A program made the translations under genes and the position numbers. 51,417 nucleotides of DNA, from positions 1 to 51,417 of the forward strand of contig JACOSB010000093.1 in assembly GCA_016179105.1 (NCBI GenBank). Direction: 5' to 3'. Position 1 is the stretch's first letter. Every line of letters begins with the position of its first letter. A model generated the notes under the pieces. The model saw only the letters and a program-made list of their open reading frames with translations, had not been told where the DNA came from and searched no databases. This DNA comes from Candidatus Acetothermia bacterium (GTDB lineage Bacteria; Bipolaricaulota; Bipolaricaulia; RBG-16-55-9; DRXL01). Positions 7,651 through 15,162 of this stretch are shown here, piece by piece.

Positions 7651-8679
7651 ATGATCCGTAAAGTTCTCGGTTTGACGATAATTGTGTGGGCGCTGGCCGC
7701 AGTCGTTGCCCAAGCAACAGTTACAGGGACGTACAGTGTGGCGATCGATCCTGGAAGCCAAACATCGCTGCAATTCAAAACGTCCACCGTGGGGCCGATC
7801 GTCATCGAGACGGTGACGTCTTTGGGGCCATCTCCCGTGCGGTTCTCACTTCTGTCTGAAGGAGCCAGTGAACCGCTGGCCAAAATCGAAGGGTCCGACA
7901 AGATCACTCTGAACTACAGCCAAGCGACGGACAACACGGCCTACACCGTTCAGATTGAGAACATTGGCACCTCGCGGGTGCAGGGGCGAGTCAACGTCAC
8001 TTATCCCGTTGCCTATTGCAAAGAGGCGTCCGTTGCGTTCAACATAACGTTCTCTTTCTCCATAGGCGCCCAGCCTCTCGAAGCAGACCAATGCAAAGTG
8101 ATGCTATCCGTGCTGAGCTCATTGCGTGAGCCGTTTCCCCTGGCTCTCAGTCGCGTTGAGCAAGTTCCCCCTTCGAACAGCGTCGCCGGCCAGTACTCGC
8201 CCGGACTTTTCCCCCGCATTCGAGTCTTTGGCTCCTACACCGGAGCCGATCTGGCTCGTATCTTTTTCCACGAAGTCGGGCATCATATACAATTCAAACA
8301 CTTTACGGATGAGCAGCAGACTCGCTGGACAACGCTCCACAAAGAATCGGGAAACGACTCTCAAGCGTATGCGCGGCTCTACGGTATGGAAAACGAGTTC
8401 GAAGACTGGGCCACGGTCGTAGAACTCTACACGAAAGATACGCTCTTCGAGATCGAACGCGCACAAAGACTCGCCGCTGATGGAAAGACGATCTTGCTCG
8501 AAAAATACAAGTTTGCCCTCCAATTGTTAAGTTTTCAGCAGGAGGGGCAAGCATATACTCATATCTACCGCACCGACCGTCAAGGGTTTGATGCGGCGGT
8601 GGTGAACAGAGCCACCGTTCCGCTCGGGCCGGACGGTCTGCCCGTGATTTCCGGCGATATTAGCTGGGAACAGTTTTAG
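7651..8679 (+). CDS. secreted putative zinc metalloprotease, copy B of a tandem pair
   Basis: 342 residues from the ATG at 7651, chosen because GGAGG lies 10 nt upstream and the protein then starts with a clean signal peptide (MIRKVLGLTIIVWALAAV). It has the same architecture as copy A: sandwich region, Cys123/Cys148, FFHEVGHHIQF with HEVGH at 207-211, and Glu251 in EFEDWA. The two copies align end to end with clear divergence, so this is an old tandem duplication. Its stop codon overlaps the end of the converging acyl-CoA dehydrogenase gene by a few bases. Confidence 0.7.
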   Translation: MIRKVLGLTIIVWALAAVVAQATVTGTYSVAIDPGSQTSLQFKTSTVGPIVIETVTSLGPSPVRFSLLSEGASEPLAKIEGSDKITLNYSQATDNTAYTVQIENIGTSRVQGRVNVTYPVAYCKEASVAFNITFSFSIGAQPLEADQCKVMLSVLSSLREPFPLALSRVEQVPPSNSVAGQYSPGLFPRIRVFGSYTGADLARIFFHEVGHHIQFKHFTDEQQTRWTTLHKESGNDSQAYARLYGMENEFEDWATVVELYTKDTLFEIERAQRLAADGKTILLEKYKFALQLLSFQQEGQAYTHIYRTDRQGFDAAVVNRATVPLGPDGLPVISGDISWEQF

Positions 8680-9818
8680 ATATTCATCCGTTTGGCGATG
8701 AGCTCGTACATCACTTCGGTCGTCCCGGCGCCGATCTTCCAGAGGCGAATATCGCGATAGAAGCGGGCGATATCATACTCTTCGATATAGCCGTAGCCGC
8801 CGTGAATTTGCAAACATTCGTCGGCAACCTCGCACGCGACGTCGGCGCAAAACGCTTTACACATCGAAACTTCCGTAGTCGCATCCTCGCCCGTCTCGAT
8901 CAATCGTGCTGTGTGATAGAGCAGCTGGCGCGCGGCTTCGAGCTTGGTCTGAAGTTTTGCCAATTTGTGCCGCGTGACTTGGAACTCGGAGACTTTTTGT
9001 CCGAACGCTTCCCGTTCTTGGGCGTATTTGATCGCGTCTTCGAGGGCTTGCTGGGCCGAAGAAATGAACGAAACGCATGAGACGAAGCGCTCGTTCTGGA
9101 GCCCTTGCATCGAGTAATAAAAGCCTTGGCCCTCTTCGCCCACGAGATTTTCGGCGGGCACGCGGCAATTTTCAAACGTCAGTTCTCCCGTATCGGACGC
9201 GTGCATGCCCAACTTTTTTGATAATTTTCTTATCTCGAAGCCCGGCGTGCCTCGCTCGACGATCAGCATCGAAATGCCCCGGTGGCCCTCGGAGGGGTCA
9301 GTCTTACAGATAGTGAAAAAGAGATCGGCATTGAGAGAATTGGTGATAAAGACTTTGCTCCCGTTCAAGAGATAGCAGCCATCTTTCTTTTTGGCAGTCG
9401 TCTTGAGCGAGGCCAAGTCTGAGCCGCCGCTCGCCTCGGTGAGCGCGATCGCTCCGACTTTTTCACCATTGATCATCGCGGGCAAAAATCTCTGCTTGAG
9501 TGCCTCGCTTGCAAACTTGGCGAGATAGGGCGACGACATATCCGTATGAACCAAGACGCTCATTGCCAAGCCCCGAGATCGACAACGGCCCAGTTCTTCG
9601 CAAAACACGACCGTGCTCCAAATATCTCCGCCCGCACCCCCGTACTCGTGCGGATAGCGAATGCCCAAAAAACCTCGCTCGCCCATGCGCCGATACAAGT
9701 CTTTGGGGAAGATGCCGGCCTCTTCCCATTGGTTTACGTGGGGAATAATCTCTTCATCGACAAAATAACGTACAGAGCGGCGAAAAATTCGATGTTCTTC
9801 GGAAAATGGAAAATCCAT
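8676..9818 (-). CDS. acyl-CoA dehydrogenase (long-chain/isovaleryl-like)
   Basis: A 380-residue FAD enzyme performing alpha,beta-dehydrogenation of an acyl-CoA in beta-oxidation or branched-chain breakdown. AIALTEASGGSD at 124-134 and FITNSLNAD near 158 are the FAD-binding blocks. The usual C-terminal catalytic Glu is missing: the sequence is IGAGTTE, with Ala364 at that place. Glu243 in QNERF sits where LCAD and isovaleryl-CoA dehydrogenase keep their base. A -10 box ends 6 nt before the ATG and no Shine-Dalgarno is present, so the mRNA may be leaderless. Confidence 0.88.
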   Translation of the reverse strand: MDFPFSEEHRIFRRSVRYFVDEEIIPHVNQWEEAGIFPKDLYRRMGERGFLGIRYPHEYGGAGGDIWSTVVFCEELGRCRSRGLAMSVLVHTDMSSPYLAKFASEALKQRFLPAMINGEKVGAIALTEASGGSDLASLKTTAKKKDGCYLLNGSKVFITNSLNADLFFTICKTDPSEGHRGISMLIVERGTPGFEIRKLSKKLGMHASDTGELTFENCRVPAENLVGEEGQGFYYSMQGLQNERFVSCVSFISSAQQALEDAIKYAQEREAFGQKVSEFQVTRHKLAKLQTKLEAARQLLYHTARLIETGEDATTEVSMCKAFCADVACEVADECLQIHGGYGYIEEYDIARFYRDIRLWKIGAGTTEVMYELIAKRMNI

Positions 9819-9824
9819 AGAATA

Positions 9825-9854
9825 ATCTTAGCAAACACGAGAGTTTCCTTCCAA
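9825..9854 (-). promoter_or_regulatory. promoter of the acyl-CoA dehydrogenase gene, candidate leaderless
   Basis: On the minus strand TTGGAA (9854-9849), 18-nt spacer, TAAGAT (9830-9825), then 6 nt to the ATG at 9818. The expected start point coincides with the start codon. Confidence 0.5.
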
Positions 9855-9930
9855 GCGACAAATTGGTCATAACTGGCTCATCTCAGGAAAATCTAAATTT
9901 TTCATCGATTTCATTTTCTGCTTGGTTATG

Positions 9931-9939
9931 TGGTATAAT
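9931..9939 (+). promoter_or_regulatory. extended -10 promoter for the membrane regulator gene
   Basis: TGGTATAAT (9931-9939) is a perfect extended -10; there is no good -35. Transcription from about 9946 would give a 70-nt leader holding the hairpin at 9978-10000. Confidence 0.55.
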
Positions 9940-9977
9940 CATCTCTAAAAGCTCAAGTTTGATGTAGATTGTGGGAA

Positions 9978-10000
9978 GCGCGTCTGCGGGACAGACGCGC
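9978..10000 (+). promoter_or_regulatory. hairpin in the leader of the membrane regulator gene
   Basis: GCGCGTCTG (9978-9986) pairs perfectly with CAGACGCGC (9992-10000) across a 5-nt loop. It ends immediately before the purine-rich Shine-Dalgarno stretch (10001-10012) and may affect translation of the TTG-initiated gene. Confidence 0.5.
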
Positions 10001-10017
10001 GTGAGAGGGGAGCCTTC

Positions 10018-11103
10018 TTGAGCGAAAAGATCCGTCCCAGGTGGAATCCATTCTACTCCGCCGCCCTTACGCTTACCGCCCTCATTATTATTTTCAATGC
10101 GATCTATTGGGTCGTTGACATCACGGGCCAAATTAGCCGTTGGTCGGAAGACAAGCTCGAGGATTACACGCCGTTTATCAATGCCTTCGTCTCGATGGTC
10201 CAGACGTATAGGGAAGATGGGCATCTGATAAAAGGCGCTGTCAACAATTTGACTCAACACTTACGGACCAATTGCGCCGACGGAGACCTTCGCTTCGCTC
10301 AAATCGTCATCGATAGAGACCAGATTGCGAATTGCATGAGCAAAGACTCAGGCGAGCTGACCTTTACCATCGACGACTTGCAAAAACGGATACAGACACG
10401 CTGGGTTCAGCTTCCCAATGGCATCCTATGTTGGGTGATCCAGCAGACTATCGCGAGCGGGGCGGCCTTGCGCAAGGAGAGTTACGTCGAGATGGGCGTT
10501 TCGGCCGCTGAACTTCAGATCAGCATAACCAACAAGATCCTTCTTGCTTTTTTCTTTACTCTGCTCTTACCCATTGTTGCAGTGGTGCTCGTGACGATCT
10601 ATCTCAACCGGCGCTTTAGCCCCTCTCAAGCTCAAGGTCAGCCGAAACACAGTCCACAAAACACCGATCAATTTGCCGAAGTCGCCGAAGTCCCTGCTAC
10701 GCCGTTCATCGAGGCCGAGGCTCCGACTGTTCCCGCTGTCGATCTCAGCGGATCGCACAGAACAGCCAAGAAAACCGTGCTGACGAAGGGTGGGCCATTG
10801 ACTCTTCATCTAGAAGAGCGGCTCGTAGAGACCCGTGACCAGACGGTTCAGCTCACTCCCAAAGAACATCAATTGCTCTCATTGTTGACTTCGGAGGCCG
10901 GTCGGATATTTTCTGAGAGAGAGATCATAACCAGGGTATGGCCGGAAGGGAACCCCGACTCTCCGCCCACTTCTAAAGACGTCAAGCAACAAATCTTCTT
11001 TCTGCGAAAAAAGTTACAAGATGATGCGGAATCTCCGATCTTCATCGGCACCGAACGCGGCCTCGGTTATAGGCTTTTGACGGAGAATTCGACCAAGATT
11101 TGA
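10018..11103 (+). CDS. membrane-anchored transcription regulator with a C-terminal OmpR-type winged helix
   Basis: 361 residues from a TTG start, with GAGAGGGGAG upstream. TM1 is at about 13-34, followed by an extracytoplasmic domain (35-171; Cys86, Cys106, Cys138) and TM2 at 172-196. A Pro/Ala-rich linker (200-255) then leads to a winged-helix domain (260-355) with QLTPKEHQLLSLL, REIITRVW and GTERGLGYRL typical of the Trans_reg_C family. Predicted topology puts both ends in the cytoplasm. This is a one-component sensor like CadC or ToxR, but with the DNA-binding domain at the opposite end. There is no kinase or receiver domain. The next gene encodes a secreted protein that could be its target or partner. 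Confidence 0.75.
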   Translation: MSEKIRPRWNPFYSAALTLTALIIIFNAIYWVVDITGQISRWSEDKLEDYTPFINAFVSMVQTYREDGHLIKGAVNNLTQHLRTNCADGDLRFAQIVIDRDQIANCMSKDSGELTFTIDDLQKRIQTRWVQLPNGILCWVIQQTIASGAALRKESYVEMGVSAAELQISITNKILLAFFFTLLLPIVAVVLVTIYLNRRFSPSQAQGQPKHSPQNTDQFAEVAEVPATPFIEAEAPTVPAVDLSGSHRTAKKTVLTKGGPLTLHLEERLVETRDQTVQLTPKEHQLLSLLTSEAGRIFSEREIITRVWPEGNPDSPPTSKDVKQQIFFLRKKLQDDAESPIFIGTERGLGYRLLTENSTKI

Positions 11104-11132
11104 TTGAATTTTTGCGAACACTGTGCTACGCT
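11104..11132 (+). promoter_or_regulatory. promoter for the small secreted protein gene
   Basis: TTGAAT (11104-11109), 17-nt spacer, TACGCT (11127-11132). It begins directly after the stop codon of the regulator gene. Confidence 0.45.
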
Positions 11133-11173
11133 CCCATAAGGAGTGAAGTTAGTGGAGTAAAAGGAGGGAAATT

Positions 11174-11752
11174 ATGATGGGAAAAAAATTTGCGGGCGTT
11201 TTTGGTCTAATGGTACTGCTGGCCTGGATGCTCACGCTGGCCAGTTCACAGGCTCAACAGATCGTTACGGACCAGCAGGTTACCCTCAATGATTTGTTCC
11301 ATAATGCTAATGAGCAGGTTCGCTTCGCGCTGGAGGCGGTTGCCTTGGCATCGACTGCACCGACTGCGCGCGCAGTGATCAGCAATGCCTGTTCCGTTCT
11401 AAGTACGATCGAGGGGCGGGCTAGTACCCCGCTGCATCCCAGCTGCCCCACCAACAACGCTGCCGATGCGACGGGTATAAAGTCCTACGTGGCGCTCATC
11501 AAAAGTAAGATCGAACAGGCGGCTCTCGCCGACGTTAGCTTGACCTTCCGCAATATACAAACGTATCTTAACAAAGCCTCAGATTTGACCAAGGACGTGC
11601 TGACTAAGCTCACGGCTTCCGAGTCAAGGTTTGAGGAGACGAAGATCGATATGCTGGTCGTGCTGGCGTTTTTGAGTGCGATCAAAGGTCGGTCCGACGA
11701 TGCTCCTTCTTACGGCGGACTTCTCACGATCGAAGCACACGTCGGGAAATAA
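11174..11752 (+). CDS. small secreted protein, unknown family
   Basis: 192 residues with a signal peptide (about 1-28, cleavage after SSQAQ or nearby). The mature part is mostly helical, with the stretches ANEQVRFALEAVALAS and IKSYVALIKSKIEQAAL, and two Cys in the middle (SNACSV and HPSCPT) that could form a disulfide. Two ATG codons (11174, 11177) follow AGGAGG. Function not recognised. The gene follows the membrane-bound regulator but has its own promoter-like sequence. Confidence 0.6.
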   Translation: MMGKKFAGVFGLMVLLAWMLTLASSQAQQIVTDQQVTLNDLFHNANEQVRFALEAVALASTAPTARAVISNACSVLSTIEGRASTPLHPSCPTNNAADATGIKSYVALIKSKIEQAALADVSLTFRNIQTYLNKASDLTKDVLTKLTASESRFEETKIDMLVVLAFLSAIKGRSDDAPSYGGLLTIEAHVGK

Positions 11753-11933
11753 AAGCCTCATTCATTCCAAAAAATCTCTATCAAAAAAAGATCAAAGGAG
11801 GATAAGACGCTTTTTACATTGATCGAATGAAGCGTTTTGGTTGAATTCGATGGCCTTCGTGTGCTAAACCTAGGGCAGTCACGCGAGAGAGGGGGCACCC
11901 AAATCGAATGAGGGGGTAGGGATAAGGGTGTAA

Positions 11934-12066
11934 TGTGGAAAGGCTTGAGCCAGCCCGGAAATGGCCAAGAACCAGTATCCCTTGCAGGTCGTTGGCCTTC
12001 GTCTGGGAGTCGGAAAGTCTTCCGTGGGAGTTAAGATACTGAAGATAGCGGACAAGCCTTTCCACA
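11934..12066 (+). repeat. inverted repeat closing a three-way-junction fold
   Basis: TGTGGAAAGGCTTG (11934-11947) and CAAGCCTTTCCACA (12053-12066) are perfectly complementary over 14 bp. Inside are a hairpin GGCCAA/TTGGCC (11963-11997, extended by ACC/GGT) and a tetraloop hairpin CGGAA-AGTC-TTCCG (12011-12024). Confidence 0.6.
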
Positions 12067-12084
12067 GATTCAAATGTAGACATT

Positions 12085-12218
12085 AGACGGGTGAAGGTTT
12101 AGCGCACTCGGCGTAGGGAAAGGGCTCCCCCGATCCGAGAGCAGTAGCTCAGTCTATTGATAGTCCTTCGGCAACGGTTGTTGAGCTACTGGCTAAACCT
12201 TCCTCGTCTCATTTTTTT
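12085..12218 (+). terminator. three-way-junction fold ending in a T-tract (terminator-like)
   Basis: The basal stem is AGACG plus GAAGGTTTAGC (12085-12103) against GCTAAACCTTC plus CGTCT (12192-12209). Stem 2 is CTCGG/CCGAG (12107-12139). Stem 3 is CAGTAGCTCA/TGAGCTACTG (12142-12191, 10 bp perfect). Seven T follow at 12212-12218. It is larger and more branched than a plain intrinsic terminator. Confidence 0.6.
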
Positions 12219-12223
12219 GTGGC

Positions 12224-12252
12224 TTGCCCGGCAGACGCGATCACGATAGAAT
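12224..12252 (+). promoter_or_regulatory. promoter for the aminotransferase gene
   Basis: TTGCCC (12224-12229), 17-nt spacer, TAGAAT (12247-12252). The start point near 12259 gives a leader of about 125 nt with no recognised riboswitch. Confidence 0.5.
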
Positions 12253-12385
12253 CAAGGCTACCATTGTTTTGCTCCGTGGGTGCGCGAAGGCTTACGCGGC
12301 GGCCGGGAGTTTTTTGCCATCCGCAGCGAGACGATCCATACAAGACAATCTAATGCAACGAAGGAACGAAAGGTGGTCTTAACTC

Positions 12386-13564
12386 ATGAAGCTGGCTCAG
12401 CGGGTCGAGTCCATCGCTCTATCGCAAACGTTGGCCGTGAAAAAGGCAGCCGAAGAACTCAAGCGTCAAGGAAGCGATGTCATCGATTTAGGGCCGGGCG
12501 AGCCCGACTTCGCGACCCCCGAGCATATCAAAATCGCGGCGAAACGAGCGATCGATCAAAATTTTACCAAATATACCGCCGAAGTCGGTATCCCCGAGTT
12601 GCGCCAAGCGATCGTCGATAAATACAACCTGTCTTGTAAAACCTCGTATAAATCAGAGAACGTGATCGTGACGTCGGGGGCGAAGCAAGCGCTCTATCAC
12701 ATTGCCACAGCTCTCTTTGAGGAGGGTGATGAAGTCATCATCCCGGCACCTTATTGGGTGAGTTACCCAGAGCAGGTGAGGCTGAACGACGCCCAGCCCA
12801 TCATCGTCGAGACGCGCGAATCCGATCATTTCCGACTCAAAGCATCGGCCATCGAGCGCGCGCTGTCTTCACGAACGCGCGCTGTGATTATCAATTCGCC
12901 CAACAATCCCACAGGCGCAACCATCGAGCAATCTGAGCTCGAAGCGATCGTGCAATTAGCGCACAAGCACAAATTTTTTGTGGTCTTCGATGAATGCTAT
13001 GAGCATTTTCTCTACCAAGGAAAACACAGCTGTGCGGCCGAGTTTGACGCTGAGAGGGTCATCGTGGTCAGCTCGGTCTCGAAGAGTTATGCGATGACCG
13101 GCTGGCGGATCGGCTGGGCGCTCGGTCCTTTACCCATCATTCAAGCGCTCTCAAAGATTCAGAGCCACTCGACCTCGCATCCGACGTCGATCGCTCAGCA
13201 CGCCGCAGTAGCGGCGCTGTACGGAGATCAGCTTTGTCTAAAAGAGATGCTCTCGCAATACACCGAGCGCCGCGCTTTCGTGCTGGAGGAGGTTGCCAAA
13301 ATCCCCGGCATGCAGTGTAGCGTCCCGACCGGAGCTTTCTATATTTTCCCCAACATTTCTGGATTTTGCGACGGCCGCGCGATCAAGAATTCGGTCGATT
13401 TCGCTCGATTTCTTCTACAAGAAGCGCACGTCGCCGTCGTCCCCGGTTCAGCCTTCGGAACCGAGGGCTATGTACGCCTCTCTTACGCGACCTCGATGAG
13501 CCAGCTCGCCGAGGGGATGAGTCGCATGCGACGCGCACTGAGCCGGGTGCGCGCGACCGCCTAG
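12386..13564 (+). CDS. aspC: class I pyridoxal-phosphate aminotransferase, aspartate type
   Basis: A 392-residue fold-type I aminotransferase. The PLP Schiff-base lysine is Lys233 in SSVSKSYAMTGWRIGW. Asp202 and Tyr205 (FDECYEHFLY) contact the cofactor, NSPNNPTG at 170-177 is the signature loop, and VRLSYA near the end holds the substrate-carboxylate Arg. The sequence resembles the AspAT-I gamma group common in thermophiles, which often also uses other acidic or aromatic substrates. AAGGTGG sits 9 nt upstream of the ATG. It is probably monocistronic, with its own promoter. Confidence 0.88.
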   Translation: MKLAQRVESIALSQTLAVKKAAEELKRQGSDVIDLGPGEPDFATPEHIKIAAKRAIDQNFTKYTAEVGIPELRQAIVDKYNLSCKTSYKSENVIVTSGAKQALYHIATALFEEGDEVIIPAPYWVSYPEQVRLNDAQPIIVETRESDHFRLKASAIERALSSRTRAVIINSPNNPTGATIEQSELEAIVQLAHKHKFFVVFDECYEHFLYQGKHSCAAEFDAERVIVVSSVSKSYAMTGWRIGWALGPLPIIQALSKIQSHSTSHPTSIAQHAAVAALYGDQLCLKEMLSQYTERRAFVLEEVAKIPGMQCSVPTGAFYIFPNISGFCDGRAIKNSVDFARFLLQEAHVAVVPGSAFGTEGYVRLSYATSMSQLAEGMSRMRRALSRVRATA

Positions 13565-13693
13565 TCCCTACATAGCTGCTGCCCTCGTGTAAGAATGATT
13601 GGGGTAGTTGCCCTCAATCTCACGGAGGCGACACAGGAGAGCTGCCTCTATTACACATGCCAACCGTGTGTTTTCCCCGGATTTTTGCTTCGT

Positions 13694-13722
13694 TTGCGTA
13701 CGCCGCGAAGAAATGCCAGAAT
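13694..13722 (+). promoter_or_regulatory. promoter of tilS, candidate leaderless
   Basis: TTGCGT (13694-13699), 17-nt spacer, CAGAAT (13717-13722), then 9 nt to the ATG at 13732. The expected start point is 2-3 nt before the ATG, and no Shine-Dalgarno fits in that space. Confidence 0.45.
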
Positions 13723-13731
13723 GAATAAGAA

Positions 13732-15162
13732 ATGCAAGCGCAGGTTCGAAAAACAATCATTCAGCACCAGATGCTCGCTCCCCGAGATCGTGTGCTGGTG
13801 GCCGTCTCCGGGGGAATAGATTCCGTTACGTTGCTGCACCTTCTCTGTGTGCTTCGAGAAGAATTTTCTCTCTCGCTCGCCGTAGCTCACTTGGATCATC
13901 AATTGCGTTCAGACTCAGCGAAGGACGCGAAGTTTGTGTCTAAGTTGGCCGAGCAGCTAAAGCTCCTCTGTTTCATAGAACGGGCTGACGTCAGGGGATT
14001 GGCGGCAATCGAAAAACGCACGACCGAAGAAGCTGCGCGCAAAGCTCGCTATGCGTTTCTCGAACGAGCTGCCCGCACCTGGGAAGCGAACACGCTCGCC
14101 GTAGGACACACGCTCAACGATCAAGTCGAAACGTTTCTCATGCGTTTGCTGCGGGGAGCCGGGCTTGAAGGCCTCAAGGGCATTCCCACGATGCGAGCGC
14201 TCAACCCTTCGCTGACGCTCATTCGCCCGTTGATTGACTGCGCTCGCACCCAGATCGAAGCGTATGCAAAAGAGCATAAGCTAACTTATCGTGAAGACCC
14301 GACCAACCGAGAGAATAGCTTTACGCGCAACAAGATTCGTCACCAGCTACTGCCCTGGCTAGTGCGCGAGTTTAATCCTAATCTGTACAACACAATCGCT
14401 CGAACGCAAAAAGTGTTGGCTCAAGCGAGTCAATTTCTGGACATGCTGTCAGAAAACAATCTGAATGAGCTGATTCGTGACAAGACACGAGACTCTCTGA
14501 CTATCGACCGTGCAGGCTTCAACCGACTCGGCAAGTTCTTGAAGAGTTTAGTCTTAAGAAAAGCGCTCTATCGCTTGGGGAGAAAACAGACAGAAATCAG
14601 CTTTGACCATATTGAGAGAATCATTCAAGCGCTCGTTTCAAAAGAGCGGCTGCGTCTGGAGCTACCGGGAGCGATTCGCTTGCAGACACGGTCTAGTCGG
14701 ATCGTGCTCCGCCAAGGAGAGCAGAGGAGCGAAGCTCCGTACTGCTGGCTATTGAATGTGCCGGGCGAGACAGTATTGGCGGAGATCGGCTGGCGCTTTT
14801 CGTGTGAATTCATGAGTAAAAAATCGTTCATGCAAGCGAAAAACACGTTGCACTCTGCTTCACTGGAAGCGTACGTTGATTTTGATACAATCAAGGGCAA
14901 TCTACACGTGCGCAATCGTCGCCCTGGGGATCGATGGGCGCCGTTGGGGCTCAAGGGAAAGAAAAAATTGCAAGATTTCTTTGTCGATGAGAAGATTGCT
15001 CTTGAAGAGAGGGATCGAGTTCCGTTGCTCTGTGATGAGAGCTCAATCGCGTGGATCGTAGGCTGGCGCACCAGCCATCTTCACAGAATTCGACGACAGA
15101 CCAAAAGCGTTCTAAAAATTTCTGCGGGGCATCTGGAGGAGGAAGCGGCATGCAGATTGTAA
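13732..15162 (+). CDS. tilS: tRNA(Ile)-lysidine synthase TilS
   Basis: A 476-residue enzyme that modifies C34 of the CAU-anticodon tRNA-Ile to lysidine, using ATP, so that it reads AUA. The PP-loop SGGIDS is at 26-31, HLDHQLR at about 53-59, and GHTLNDQVETFLMRLLRG further on. The C-terminal TilS domain includes NRRPGDRW and KKLQDFFVDEKI. Its last 13 nt overlap the start of rseP, so the two are translationally linked. Confidence 0.95.
   Translation: MQAQVRKTIIQHQMLAPRDRVLVAVSGGIDSVTLLHLLCVLREEFSLSLAVAHLDHQLRSDSAKDAKFVSKLAEQLKLLCFIERADVRGLAAIEKRTTEEAARKARYAFLERAARTWEANTLAVGHTLNDQVETFLMRLLRGAGLEGLKGIPTMRALNPSLTLIRPLIDCARTQIEAYAKEHKLTYREDPTNRENSFTRNKIRHQLLPWLVREFNPNLYNTIARTQKVLAQASQFLDMLSENNLNELIRDKTRDSLTIDRAGFNRLGKFLKSLVLRKALYRLGRKQTEISFDHIERIIQALVSKERLRLELPGAIRLQTRSSRIVLRQGEQRSEAPYCWLLNVPGETVLAEIGWRFSCEFMSKKSFMQAKNTLHSASLEAYVDFDTIKGNLHVRNRRPGDRWAPLGLKGKKKLQDFFVDEKIALEERDRVPLLCDESSIAWIVGWRTSHLHRIRRQTKSVLKISAGHLEEEAACRL

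Larger units (their letters stand above)
11753..12223 (+). ncRNA. gene-free, highly structured region; candidate non-coding RNA or 3' regulatory element
   Basis: About 470 nt without a convincing gene; the frames here lack Shine-Dalgarno sequences and family motifs. Visible structure: hairpin ACGCTT/AAGCGT at 11807-11835; a G-rich tract at 11891-11928; a three-way junction at 11934-12066; and a second at 12085-12209 followed by seven T. GCTAAACCT at 11863-11871 is repeated at 12192-12200. The complement AGGTTTAGC at 12095-12103 can pair with either copy, giving two mutually exclusive folds. The T-tract indicates a plus-strand transcript. I do not recognise RNase P, tmRNA, SRP, 6S or a known riboswitch in it. 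Confidence 0.5.

Noticed and set aside
11891..11929. G-quadruplex as an independent feature
   Set aside because: Four G-runs exist, but the first loop is about 17 nt long; it is weak on its own and is mentioned only as part of the structured region.
11814..12083. 89-codon minus-strand open frame in the structured region
   Set aside because: No Shine-Dalgarno, no recognised motif, and it runs across the paired stems, whose T-tract points the other way; more likely a chance frame.
11934..12218. RNase P RNA, tmRNA, SRP RNA or T-box element
   Set aside because: A few short matches (GGAAAGTC, CCACAGA) occur, but the conserved cores in the right order are missing.
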